Shown in pieces: positions 53,705 to 64,000 of a DNA stretch of 64,000 nt; the first letter of the stretch is position 1; every line of letters starts with the position of its first letter. A program made the translations under genes and the position numbers. This stretch comes from Topomyia yanbarensis (Eukaryota; Arthropoda; Insecta; Diptera; Culicidae). The stretch spans positions 96,551,901 through 96,615,900 of the forward strand of contig NC_080670.1 in NCBI RefSeq assembly GCF_030247195.1. The letters run 5' to 3'. A model generated the notes under the pieces. That model had not been told where the DNA came from. It saw nothing but the letters and a program-made list of their open reading frames with translations, and made no database searches.

Positions 53705-56700
53705 ATCTCCATATTCTGAATGTGGGAAACCGACCAACTTTTGCGAGGTCTGGGAGGGAGGAGGTGTTAGACATAACACTTTGCTCTGATAGAATTTTGC
53801 ATGAACTGGGAAATTGGCAGGTTCCAAATGAAACTGAACCGTCTCTATCCGATCATAAATATATATTTTTCGAGCATTTTGATGTCACCTTCAATGTGGT
53901 GACCTATCGTAATCCTAAATCTACAAACTGGGACCTCTTTTTGGAAAACTTGGCGACTAAATTTCATGGATATTTTCCAACAATTAGTCAACTAGACGAC
54001 TTAGATGACGTCGTGGATACGACAAACTCATTCATATTAGCATCCTACGAAGAAGCTTGTCCACTTCGTACTGTTAAATCGACTAGGGGAACCCCTTGGT
54101 GGAGGGCTGAGCTTGAAAGAATGAAGAAAGTTATGAGAAGAGCTTGGAATCGGCGTCAGCGTGATGACTCCAGGGCTTTCAGGTCAGCTCGTAGTGCATA
54201 TAAGAAATGTCTTAGATCTGCAGAACGGGCTGGCTGGCAAAGCCTATGCACTAATGTCTCTAGTCTGAACGAGGCTAGCAGATTAAATAAAATTCTCTCC
54301 AAATCGAATGATTTTCAGATGAACTCCTTGAAAACCAGAGATGGTGTTTATGTGACGGACGAAAAAGATGTTCTTAATTGTCTCTTCGACACACACTTTC
54401 CAGGCTGTATCGATCCGGAGTTGATCAACGTTCACAGATCTCATTCTGGTGATTCGGACTCGTGGGCGTTAGCACGCACATTGGTTTCCACTGAATCGGT
54501 CAAGTGGGCAGTTGACAGCTTTGCTCCATACAAATCACCCGGAAAAGATGGGATACTTCCCGTGCTACTGCAAAAGGGATTTGATATTCTTAAACATGTC
54601 TTGAAAAAGATTTTGCTTTCCAGTCTTGCTACCGGGTATATCCCGAAAGCATGGCGAGAAATAACTGTTAGATTTATTCCCAAAGGGGGGCGCTCAAGCT
54701 ATGAAGAAGCCAAGAGTTTTAGGCCAATCAGCTTAAGTTCTTTTCTTCTGAAAGCTTTGGAACGGATAATCGATCATCACATCAGGAACGTTAGTTTAGT
54801 TGAATATCCACTGCACAAAATGCAACATGCATATCAGTGTGGGAAATCCACGATCACTCTGCTTCACGATGTTGTTTACAACATTGAGAAAGCCTTCTCG
54901 CTCAAGCAATCTAGCTTGGGTGTATTCCTAGATATTGAGGGTGCTTTTGACAATGTGTCCTTCCAGTCTATTCTGGAAGCGACGCGCGGTCATGGGATAC
55001 CTGCATGTATCTCAGGTTGGATAAACGCAATGCTTAGAAACCGCATGCTTTGCTCGTCACTGCGACAGGCTGAGATACGGAAGTTGAGTATTTGCGGTTG
55101 TCCTCAGGGCGGCGTTCTGTCACCTTTGTTATGGAACTTAGTAGCTGACGGCTTGTTGAAGAAACTCAATGAGCTTGGATTTCCAACCTACGGGTTTGCT
55201 GACGATTACCAAATACTAATTACTGGATTTTGCATCGGAACAATCTTTGACTTGATGCAACAGGCATTAAGAGCTGTCGAACAGTGGTGTCGACAAGTTA
55301 AACTATCAGTTAACCCAAGCAAAACTTCAATGGTTCTTTTCACGAAGAAGCGAATAACAACCGGGGTTCGTCCCTTGCAGTTCTTTGATTCTGAGCTACT
55401 GTGTGCGGATCAAGTCAAATACGTTGGAGTCATATTGGATTCCAAACTGAATTGGTCTGCTCACATTGAGTTCAGAGTCAAGAAAGCGTGCATGGCCTTC
55501 GGGCAGTGCAGACGAACTTTTGGAAAGACCTGGGGTCTCAAACCTAAATACATCTATTGGATTTACACGACAATTGTACGTCCAATACTGTCATACGGAT
55601 GCCTTGTGTGGTGGCAGAGGGGAGAGGTGGTGACAGTCCAGTCAAAGCTAAACCATCTGCAAAGAATGGCGCTCATGGCGTTGACTGGTGCTTTCACCAC
55701 GACTCCGACTGCTGCTCTTGAGGCACTTCTAAATATCAAACCATTACACATACACTTAAAACAAGAAGCACTATCATGTGCATACAGACTGCAGGTTACT
55801 GGGCTTTGGAACAGTAATCATGTTGATCTTGCTACCAGTCATATACGATTGTGGTCACAAATGGTTACATGGGGTGAAGATATTCTTGCTCCCAGCGATA
55901 TTACACTCACTTGTAGTTTTCCTTACAGGACATTCCATGTGAAGATTCCCTCTCGAGAGGAGTGGTTGTCTGGCTTTATGGAAAGACAACAACAAACGCA
56001 AGTAGTCTGTTACACTGGCGGTTCTCTGATGGAGGGACGTGCTGGTGCTGGTGTCTACTGTCGTGAAATGAGATTGGAACAATCTCACTCACTAGGTAGA
56101 TATTGTACTGTATTCCAAGCAGAAATCTTTGCGATTATGTGCGGGGTGCAATCGGCCCTTCAACTGAGTTTGTCCGGCAGAGTTATAAACTTCTGCTCCG
56201 ATAGTCAGGCTGCAATCAAGGCCCTTAGCTCAGACAAATCCCGGTCCAAGCTAGTGATCGCGTGCCGAACCCAAATCGAAGAACTAAGCATTGTCAACAC
56301 TATCTACCTTGTCTGGGTGCCCGGACATTGCGGTATTACTGGAAATGAATGGGCTGACGAATTGGCCAGGGCAGGTTCAGCGATTGACTTCGTTGGTCCT
56401 GAGCCCGCCCTGCCAATTTCGACAAGTTGGATAAGGGAAAAAATACGGTCCTGGGCTTTGTCCGAGCACCGCAATTATTGGAGAAATCTACAAACGTGTC
56501 GCCAAACAAAGGCGTTTCTAGAACAACCATGCCCAGTGGTTTCGAAAAATCTCTTACATTTTTCGAAGCTCCACTGCGGCATGCTGACCAGGGCTTTAAC
56601 CGGCCACTGCAAACTCAATTATCACATGGCAACTATTCAGCGCGCTGAGTCTTTTTCATGTGATCTTTGTGAATCCGACTACGGAACCTCATATCATCTG

Positions 56701-56835
56701 ATATGCAACTGTCCAGCGCTAGCGCAATTGCGATTTCGAGTCTTCAGCCGTCCTTATATAGACGAAACCATGTTTGGTCGACTGAAACTCAGAGACATAC
56801 TAAAGTTTCTTATCCAATGTGGTAAAGAGCTTTAG
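53705..56835 (+). pseudogene. LOA-clade endonuclease(partial)-RT-RNase H polyprotein
   Basis: One uninterrupted frame to the stop at 56835. An upstream ATG at 53650 lies in R1 3' UTR sequence and would add 18 foreign residues, so the element has no start of its own. Numbering from 53650: partial endonuclease ending in PSLSDHKYIFF (~residue 64); RT with SFRPISLSSFLLKALERII (~357), FLDIEGAFDNVSF (~427), GCPQGGVLSPLLWN (~482) and YGFADDYQI (~515); RNase H from ~785, with VFQAEIFAI, CSDSQAA and WVPGHCGITGNEWADELA. The first RNase H aspartate is lost: CYTGGSLMEG has GGC (56017-56019, residue 790) where TDGS is expected. A cysteine-histidine motif ends the protein. Dead by truncation, although RT looks intact. 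Confidence 0.88.
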
Positions 56836-56989
56836 GATTATTCGCAGGCAAGTTGAACTACTTGTGAGTTTAACTTACCTGTTGTTTATTTTTGTTTTGT
56901 GCTGTTATTTTTCCCACCCTTCCAATTCTACTTCCCCACTCCTCCTTGTCCTTTCCTTCCACTCAGGAAATGATGAAAACACACGGCAA

Positions 56990-57024
56990 GGCACAAATCC
57001 CCGACTATGTACGGGGAACGTGCC
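56990..57024 (+). other. 3' stem-loop of the LOA element
   Basis: Outer pair GGCAC (56990-56994) with GTGCC (57020-57024), inner pair CCCCG (56999-57003) with CGGGG (57012-57016), loop ACTATGTA. It sits ~35 bp before the TGATTCC-repeat tail, a likely recognition structure for the element's RT. Confidence 0.6.
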
Positions 57025-57058
57025 ATTTGAGCCAATATATTCTGATTCCTGATTCCTG

Positions 57059-57411
57059 AATCACTCTGAAAAACGTCAACCTAATCCCGGCCCGGAGGGC
57101 CGAGTGTCATATCACATTCGAATCAGTTCGTCGAGATCGGAAAAAGTCTGTATGTGTGTGTATGTTTTTTTTTTACAATGGAGAAGACTTTTATGTCCTA
57201 GCCCAGTACACGTGCTATTGGTAGGGTCCTACCACACGGGGTGCACTGGGGGCGTGTCGGACTGGAATGGTGACCAACCATTAATACCGACTAAACTCCA
57301 TTGGGCTCCGCCATCATTCCTCCCAGGAACTACCTCTCGGTATTACTTCTGGAGGGTTGGCTGTACTAAATGTACTCACTCACTCTCACTCACGCGTTCA
57401 TACATCCTGTA
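57059..57411. repeat. Right copy of the 352-bp direct repeat (353 bp, T10)
   Basis: Same content as 53353-53704 but with 10 T instead of 9. It begins directly after the LOA tail and continues without a break into the rest of copy H's 3' UTR (TGAGGCATACTTGGG), so this side is the original locus. It contains about 106 bp of satellite and 246 bp of R1 tail end. Confidence 0.93.
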
Positions 57412-58091
57412 TGAGGCATACTTGGGTGCTCTCTCAATCGCACTTTGATTCACTCTCAAACACTCCCACATGAGGCTGACTTTTGTGCTCACCTTTTACG
57501 TTCCATGCGAGGCTGACTTGTGTGCTCACCTTACTCGTTCCTTGCTAGGCTTACTTTTGTGCTCGCCCCACCCATACCATGTGAGGCTGACTTGGATGCT
57601 CACCCTATCACCTGATTCACTCTCAATCGTGCCACTCTATTGTACCTTTGTCACTCCCCCTGGCATCCCATGTGGGACATTTTTCTTAGGCCCCACTTCT
57701 GACATACCGTGCGAGGCTGACTTGTGTGCTCACCTTTTTCATTCCTTGCTAGGCTGACTTTTGTGCTAGCCTCTACCAACCTGTGAGGCTGACTTTTATG
57801 CTCACCCTTAACATGCCGTGTGAGACTGACTTGGATGCTCACCCTTCCACTCCTCTGCCACGCCATGAGGCATCGATAGCTAAGTTTCAACATACTTCGC
57901 TACGACCCTCCCGTCTTGGCATGAGGCAGTCCACTTATACGCCTATACACTCACTCTTCTGTCTTGCTTCGGGGTGGCTTGGTTTACCCCTTACGCGGTT
58001 GCCATTCGCTGCGCCAAACCTGCCTCGGCATGAACAGACCATTCACCCCCTTTTTTGCGCTTGGCCTTTTTTTGCTCCAGCTAACCAATCA
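57412..58091 (-). repeat. 3' UTR of copy H with ~36-bp minisatellite (remainder)
   Basis: Gene-free. About nine GAGGCTGACTT...GTGCTCACC units run from ~57410 to ~57845, in the same order as in copies A, E and F. The rest, to the ORF2 stop, is unique 3' UTR sequence shared with those copies. Confidence 0.85.
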
Positions 58092-61000
58092 CTAGTTAGC
58101 CGTGCCCGTCCTCCGTTGCTCGGTTCGCCAGATTACCTGTAGCCTACTGGCAATCTGGATGGTAGCAGCCGAGACTGCGTTCCACTTCTCCACCGATTGA
58201 CACATCCGCTGAATAAGGGTATCAGGGGTTGTGTCCCAGCCACAGACGTCAAGCATTGCTCTTCTTTCGACGTCGAACCGATGACATACGAACAGTATGT
58301 GTTCGGCAGTTTCATCCACACCTGGGCAGTCCAGGCAGACTGGGACCTCCGCGTGCCCGAACCTGTGGAGGTACTGACGGAAACAGCCATGGCCTGACAT
58401 GAATTGTGTCAGGTGGAAGTGAACTTCCCCATGGGGTCTTCCCACCCAGCTCGATATGTTAGGTATCAGCCGGTGGGTCCACCTACCTTTCGAGGAGTTG
58501 TCCCACTCACGCTGCCATCTGGCGACCGAGGTCACCCTGGTGCGCTCGCAGGCTCCCCTATTTCCACGTAGCTCAAAGCACTCCTCATCTTCCCGAATGA
58601 CCAGCCCGACTGGCATCATGCTCGCTATCACGCAGGATGCATCGTGTGATACCGTGCGGTAGGCAGATATCACTCTGAGGCACATCACGCGGTAGGTGCT
58701 CTCCAGTTTCTGTAGGTAACTGGTTACCCTCAGTGCTCTTGACCATGACGGGCCGCCGTACCTGAGGATAGATACGGCAACGCCTGCCAGTAACCTACGT
58801 CTACTGGCGCGCACCTTTGAGCTGTTGGACATCATTCTCGATAGAGCCGCAACAGCAGTCGACGCTCTCTTGCACGTATAGTCGACATGGCTGCCGAAGG
58901 TCAGCTTGTCGTCTATAATGACTCCGAGAGACTTCAGACTTCGCTGTGAAGTGATCGCGACTTCTCCCACATGGATAACTGCATGTTGTGCCGACTTGCC
59001 GGTTGTTGACGATAACTACCTCCGTCTTATGATGAGCGAGCTCCAGGCCTCTCGCGCTCATCCATTCCTCCACCGTGCTAATCGCGTGTTCTGCGGTTAG
59101 TTCTACCTCAGGAATTGACTCCCCGTAGACCTCCAAGGTTACGTCGTCGGCAAAGCCGACGATCTTGACCCCAGGAGGGAACTTCAGTCTCAGAACCCCG
59201 TCATACATGAGGTTCCATAGCACCGGGCCTAGGATCGAGCCTTGCGGGACACCGGCGGTAATCGGAACCCTTTTCTGACCGGCATCGGTCTCGTATAGCA
59301 GTACGCGGTTTTGGAAGTAACTTTCCAGGATCCGGTACAGACCCACCGGTAGGCTAAGCCGGTGTAACGAGAGCGCGATGGCATCCCAGCTTGCGCTGTT
59401 GAATGCGTTCTTCACGTCAAGTGTCACTAACGCACAGTATCGAATACCTCGCCTTTTTCGTTGGATCGCTATCTCGGCAGTATTTATCACTGAGTTGAGA
59501 GCGTCCACTGTGGACTTACCCTTCCGAAAGCCAAACTGGTTGCTTGACAGACCGTCCGTACCTTCCGCGTACGGGGTGAGCCTGTTGAGGATGATCCTCT
59601 CAAGCAGTTTGCCAGTCGTGTCTATCAGACAGATTGGTCTGTACGCCGATGGGTCGCCTGGCAGCTTCCCGGGCTTCGGCAACAGCACCAATTTCTGCCT
59701 TTTCCATCTATCGGGGAAACGGCACTCGTCAAGGCATCTCTGCATAGCTAGCCTGAACATGTTCGGGTTCGCTATGATCGCTGCCTTGAGAGCGTTGTTT
59801 GGAACTCCATCCGGCCCTGGAGCTTTGTTCATTGCTAGGGATTTAGCCACTGCGAGTAGTTCTTCATTCGTCACTGGAGCCACCATTTCGACCGCGCCCG
59901 CACTGTCTCGTAGTGCAGGTGGCCAGGGGCTTGTGGCTCGAGACGGGAAGAGTACTTCGATAATCGTTGCCAACCGGTCCGGAGACCGTTCTGGCGGTGA
60001 GGAGCCCCCTTTGGTCTTGGCCATCACAATCCGGTAGGCGTCACCCCACGGATTCGCGTTGGCACTCTCACACAGGTTGTCGAAACACGCTCTCTTGCTG
60101 CTTTTAATAGCCTTGTTAAGGGCCAATTTCGCAGCTCGAAACACTTCACGGCGGTTCTCTCTTGCATCCTCGGTGCGAGCTCTTTGCATCCTACGTCTAG
60201 CTCTGAGGCTGACCGTAGAGCTGCAATCTCGGCACTACACCAGTATACCGGGCATCTACCGTTTCTTGGCAGTGTTTTTCTCGGCATAGTGGCGTCGCAC
60301 GCGCGTGATAGAACAGCTACCAGCGCATCCCCGCTTAGACTGTCGGTGTTGGCCTCCAGTCCCAGGGCCGCGGTGAAAGCTTCGCTGTCTAAGTGATTGG
60401 ACTTCCACCCGCGTACCTGACAGGGATCTCCCGCCCTCGGATGCTGCACACCATAGTTGATCTTAAAGCGGATTGCTAAATGATCGCTATGGGTGTAGCC
60501 TTCGTCTACCCTCCATTCCATGCCTGGAACCAGACTCGGGCTGGCAAAGGTCACATCAATCCACGCCTCCACCCCGTTTCTACGGAATGTACTAGCGAAG
60601 CCATTATTAGCTAGCACAGTATCGAGTTTCGCAAGCGCCTCCATTAGCGCTTGACCCCTGCTGTTTGTGCAGCGGCTGCCCCACTCCACTGCCCAAGCGT
60701 TAAAGTCTCCCGCTATGACTACCGGTTTTCGGCCCACTAGGTCTGACGAGAGCCTGTCGATCATCTGGTTGAACTGTTCTATTGGTCACCTTGGTGGGGC
60801 GTAGCAGCTGCAATAGAACACGCTATTGATCTTGGCAATCGCCACACCCTCGGCGGAGGAGTGTATTACCTCTTGAACCGGGAACCTTCCCGTTGTACAG
60901 ATTGGCACCATTCCAGTCCCGTTCGAATGAGTGAGAGTCAATGAGTACATTTAGTACAGCCATCCCCCCAGAAGTAATACCGAGAGGTTGTTCCTGGGAG

Positions 61001-61307
61001 GAATGATGGCGGAGCCCAATGGAGTTTAGTCGGTATTAATGGCTGGTCACCATTCGAGGCCGACACGCCCCCAGTGCACCCCGTGCGGTAGATTGGACCC
61101 TACCAATAGCACGTGTACTGGGCTAGGACATAAAGGTCTTCTCCATTGTAAAAAAAAAGTCCCGTCCGACACCCAATTGCCGTTGCCGGCAGGGATGTTG
61201 TACGGGTCTGAGAGGAGGGCGACATCTGTCCTCGACTCCGAGACCGACTGCCACAGCAGCTGTTGGGCTGCTGCACAATGGTTAAGATTTGGCTGTGTGA
61301 CGTTCAC
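58092..61307 (-). pseudogene. R1-clade ORF2 of copy H, broken
   Basis: GTG at 61307 overlaps the ORF1 stop (GTGA), then VTQPNLNHCAAAQ and LLSDPY up to NWVSDG, where a 232-bp insertion (60927-61158) interrupts. The endonuclease resumes with CTTGRFPVQEV, hits TGA in place of the PPRW tryptophan (60786-60788), and continues with AGDFNAWAVEWGS and THSDHLAIRF. A 4-bp deletion near 60208 shifts the frame after AALRSA. RT runs open from 60189 with LVTLDVKNAFNSASW and GFADDVTL, until an extra C at 58999-59000 shifts it after VIVNNR. The C-terminal part (58970-58092) includes CLDCPG...HILFVC. Apart from these lesions it is very close to A and E. Confidence 0.9.
60927..61158 (+). mobile_element. 232-bp R1 3'-end insertion with poly(A) and 11-bp target duplication
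   Basis: The plus-strand segment from ATGAGTGAGAGTCAATGAGT to ATTGT plus nine A is the reverse complement of the tail-proximal part of this family's 3' UTR, so it is a 5'-truncated R1 copy inserted opposite to its host. Flanks are GTCCCGTTCGA (60916-60926) and GTCCCGTCCGA (61159-61169), an 11-bp duplication with one mismatch; uninterrupted copy A has a single version. This is a textbook target-primed insertion, and not in a TG-tract. Confidence 0.92.
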
Positions 61308-62776
61308 GGCTTCTTCTTATTTACCTCACCGAAGGGACACGAAGGTCCGCCCACATCATGTTTATGGGCTTGCTTCTTAGCGGTGCAGATAAGGCACTTG
61401 TGCGCCTTAGTGCACCCCCGCTCTTTATGCCCCTCCTCGCCGCAGCGCCGACATAGTTTACTCCTGTCTATGCCCTTACACTCGTAGGACTTATGGCCGG
61501 ACTCAAGACACCGATAGCACCTATCCACTGAAGGCGGCTGGGGTATGCTAATTGGGCATACTGACCAGCCGATCTTCAGCTTACTTTTCTCGGTTACCTT
61601 TTTGGCATCCGCCTTCAGTAGCCTGAGGTAGGCTACTTGGGTGCCAGATGGTCCCCCTCTAAGACGCACCGAGGCCCGCTCAATTGTCACGTCGCATTGC
61701 CCTTTGACGGCTGCGACGATATCTTCCGCGGTCGTGAACTCGTCCAAGTGCTTGCACTGGAGAGTCGTTTCCGCACCTAGCGACCTGATTTGGGCGCCTT
61801 CACCAAGGACCTCTTGGGCCAAGGCCTTGTATACTGCACTAGATTGTGCGCCTCGCTTCAGCACCAGAAGCATCTCTCCCGTGTTGGTGCGTCTTGCGCT
61901 ACGCACATCCTGCCCAAGGGCCGAGAGGCTTTCGGCCGCCTTCATCGATTTTAGGACATCGGCGTATTTGTCCTTGTCGGTTTTTAACCACAAGGCTTCG
62001 CCTCTGTCCTTGGCCTTCTTCGCAGGCCGCGGTACCTCCAGTGTCGGTGCCGGCTTTTTCTTGGTGACCAGCGTCCAGGGGTTTGAGCCCCCCTGCCCCG
62101 GTCGTGCCGGGTTGCTGGTACCATCGCTCTCCACAGCGAGGTCACTCTCGCCCTCGCTTACCTCACCCAGGCGGCGTTTGACCTTGACGGTTGCACGCCG
62201 AGTGGTGCCGGTTTTGGCACCCTCGCCTGGCGACTTCCTAGGGCGCTTCGCATTCGATGCCGTCTTGCGATTGCCCTTTCCCTTCGAGGGGAACTCGGTC
62301 GCCGCTCCGATCGACGTGGCTGCTCCGTAGAAGGTAAAGGCCACTGTCTGTGAACCTCTATCGACCTTCTCTCTTTCCTCCCTATTGGAGGCCACTGTCT
62401 GGGTTTCTCTGTCGGGCCTCTCCCGACATTCCACCCTCTTAGCATAGGCCTGCTGTTCCTGTCTTGCGACACGAACAGCTTTCCGGAGCTCCAGGAGGCT
62501 CAACTTCAACTCCTTGGCTATATTCTGCTTTGCGCTAGTGAACTCGATTATTGAATCGAGTTGCTTCGCTACTTTGCGTATCGCAGATAGTGGCCCCTCC
62601 GGTGCATTGGTAGGGCTATTTCCTACCGCTGCTGGGGGGTCACTGGTGCTTTCAGATGCAGCACTTGTCGCTCCACTACTCTCCCCACGGGGGGGGGGGG
62701 GAGACCTCGCCAAACCACCTCTAGCAAAGGGGTTTGGCACCTACGACTGTTTGTTGTTTTTATTTTTGTTCTCCAT
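61304..62776 (-). pseudogene. R1-clade ORF1 of copy H, early nonsense codon
   Basis: ATG at 62776 gives MENKNKNNKQS and then TAG (62741-62743), where the other copies have a Glu codon before VPNPFARGGL. Beyond that the frame is open to 61304, including the C6 tract, KRPRKSPGEGAK and the knuckles CYRCLESGHKSYEC, CRRCGEEGHKERGC and CLICTAKKQAHKHDVGGPSC, ending FGEVNKKKP with the stop overlapping GTG of ORF2. A run of about ten G near 62691 lengthens the SPPPPRGE segment. Without read-through or a non-AUG restart this ORF1 is not made. Confidence 0.87.
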
Positions 62777-63122
62777 GTAAGTACCCACGAGTCGCGCGAG
62801 AATAAATGTCCGCCACGCCAGAGCTCCGCATTAACGTGGTAAGGGACGCTTACTGTGGGGGTTGCCCAGGTACCCCACAGGCTCCGTTAAGGATCGAGCA
62901 TCTTTTTCACCCCCTCGATCACTCATCCCTCGGCACGGGTCGCGTCACGCCTTGGAATTGGGGTTATGCCCTACCTTGCTATACGTGGTGATCTCGGCCC
63001 AGATCATCACAACCATCCTCCTTTACCAGGGCTTTGGACCTGTATCTCTGGTTCTCAATAGTTCCATGTACGTATGTTATTACAGACATGCTACTATTGA
63101 GATCCGTCATTCGCTAGCGGAG

Positions 63123-64000
63123 TTATGTGTGTGTATGTGTGTGTATGTATGTATGTGCGTATGTGCCAAATAATGTCACTCATTTTTCTCAGAGATGGCT
63201 GGACCGATTTGCCCAAACTTAGTCTCAAATGAAAGGTGCAACCTTCCCATCGGCTGCTATTGAATTTTGGATCGATCGGAATTCTGCTTCCGGAATTACG
63301 GGTTTCAGAGTGCGGCCACACAGAAATTTCTCATATAAACTATAGGAAAAATTAAAAATAGAATTTTTATTTTTGATGCTAAATGTGTTCAAGGTGCATG
63401 AAACGTCGAGATTTGATGCAAACTCGAAAAAAAATTGACGACGATTCACTTTTTTGGATTTTGGCACATTTTTGCCTTTCTCATATAGAAAGGTTATGCA
63501 ATCACTTTGAAAAACGTCAACCTAATCCCGGCCCGGAGGGCCGAGTGTCATATCCCATTCGACTCAGTTCGTCGAGATCGGAAAAGGTCTGTATGTGTGT
63601 GTATGTGTGTATGTATGTGTGTGTGTATGTGTGTGTATGTATGTGCGTATGTGCCAAATAATGTCACTCATTTTTCTCAGAGATGGCTGGACCGATTTAC
63701 CCAAACTTAGTCTCAAAAGAAAGGTGCAACCTTCCCAGCAGCTGCTATTGAATTTTGGATCGATCGGAATTCTGGTTCCGGAATTACGGAATTGCGGCCA
63801 CACAGAAATTTCTCATATAAACTATAGGAAAAATTAAAAATAGAATTTTTATTTTTGATGCTAAATGTGTTCAAGGTGCATGAAACGTCGAGATTTGATG
63901 CAAACTCGAAAAAAAATTTGACGACGATTCACTTTTTTGGATTTTGGCACATTTTTGCCTTTCTCATATAGAAAGGTTATGCAATCACTCTGAAAATTAT
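63123..64000 (+). repeat. Satellite monomers at the right edge
   Basis: It resumes in the TG-tract interrupted by copy H, with hairpin starts near 63477 and 63959, so the array continues beyond the window. No other feature seen. Confidence 0.95.

Larger units (their letters stand above)
53705..57058 (+). mobile_element. LOA-clade non-LTR retrotransposon, 5'-truncated
   Basis: 3.35 kb on the plus strand, starting inside the endonuclease domain and followed by RT, RNase H, a ~220-bp 3' UTR with a stem-loop, and a short tail of TGATTCC repeats. RNase H plus the C-terminal CDLCESDYGTSYHLICNC motif point to the LOA/Lian group known from mosquitoes; the I clade is the alternative. ORF1 and the endonuclease N-terminus are missing. 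It sits in the 3' UTR of R1 copy H and is flanked by the 352-bp duplication. Confidence 0.85.
57165..63122 (-). mobile_element. R1-clade (Waldo-like) retrotransposon, copy H, full length but decayed
   Basis: 5' UTR 63122-62777, ORF1 62776-61304, ORF2 61307-58092, 3' UTR 58091-57175, A10 tail 57174-57165. It is inserted in a satellite TG-tract like A and E. Lesions: a nonsense codon at ORF1 codon 12; a nonsense codon, a 4-bp deletion and a 1-bp insertion in ORF2; a 232-bp R1 fragment inserted in the endonuclease; and the LOA insertion near its tail. It is the oldest-looking of the full-length copies of this family. Confidence 0.92.

Noticed and set aside
62680..62705. G-run in copy H as a programmed slippage site
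   Set aside because: The longer G-run keeps the frame, and the copy has an upstream nonsense codon; simple homopolymer change is enough.

Overview
The window looks like satellite- and transposon-rich, probably heterochromatic DNA from a mosquito (Culicidae; Aedes-like is my best guess). The reasons are the mix of I-, CR1-, LOA- and R1-clade non-LTR retrotransposons, TTAA- and hAT-type MITEs, and a ~485-bp satellite of a type I associate with culicid genomes. I found no ordinary host gene, tRNA, rRNA or CRISPR array. Every substantial coding region belongs to a retrotransposon.

Layout. 1-4545 is an apparently uninterrupted (TATTT)n array. It abuts the 3' end of a decayed CR1-like element (4546-7503, minus), which sits in a decayed I-like element (7504-~8760, minus). 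Two TTAA-flanked MITEs follow (8934-9637 and 9634-9757), then ~1.1 kb of non-coding DNA with a recurring GGGAGACTTGACCA-type motif. From 10831 to the right edge the backbone is a ~473-499 bp satellite. Each monomer contains a 40-90 bp (TATGTGTG)n-type tract. The longest clean stretch, 38044-53352, has about 31 monomers, including a recent ~5.28-kb higher-order duplication.

The satellite's microsatellite tract is a landing pad. R1-clade elements, all on the minus strand, are inserted in it: copy A (11950-17660), a divergent element C (18200-23971), copy D (25226-26650, 5' half only), copy E (30993-36700), copy F (37028-38043, 5'-truncated) and copy H (57165-63122). Read along the element, the poly(A) tail joins CACATACACAC-type DNA, that is (ACAY)n, the target reported for Waldo-type R1 elements. 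A and E have complete 991-codon ORF2s that are nearly identical, so the family is young, but each copy has an ORF1 lesion. ORF2 starts at GTG, overlapping the ORF1 stop as GTGA.

Later insertions sit in this backbone: a 1.18-kb hAT-like foldback element (27196-28374), a 1.01-kb MITE with an AAAT duplication (29748-30760), and a 5'-truncated LOA-clade element (53705-57058, plus strand). The LOA element interrupts the 3' UTR of copy H and is flanked by a direct repeat of ~352 bp, far longer than a normal target-site duplication. Copy H also carries a 232-bp R1 3'-end insertion with poly(A) and an 11-bp duplication, an off-target jump.

Candidate undescribed system: a long-monomer satellite whose internal Z-DNA-prone tract serves as a renewable safe target for R1-clade retrotransposons, with insertions then copied by satellite recombination (D shares A's flank). 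Family names rest on motif recognition by eye; no database search was run.
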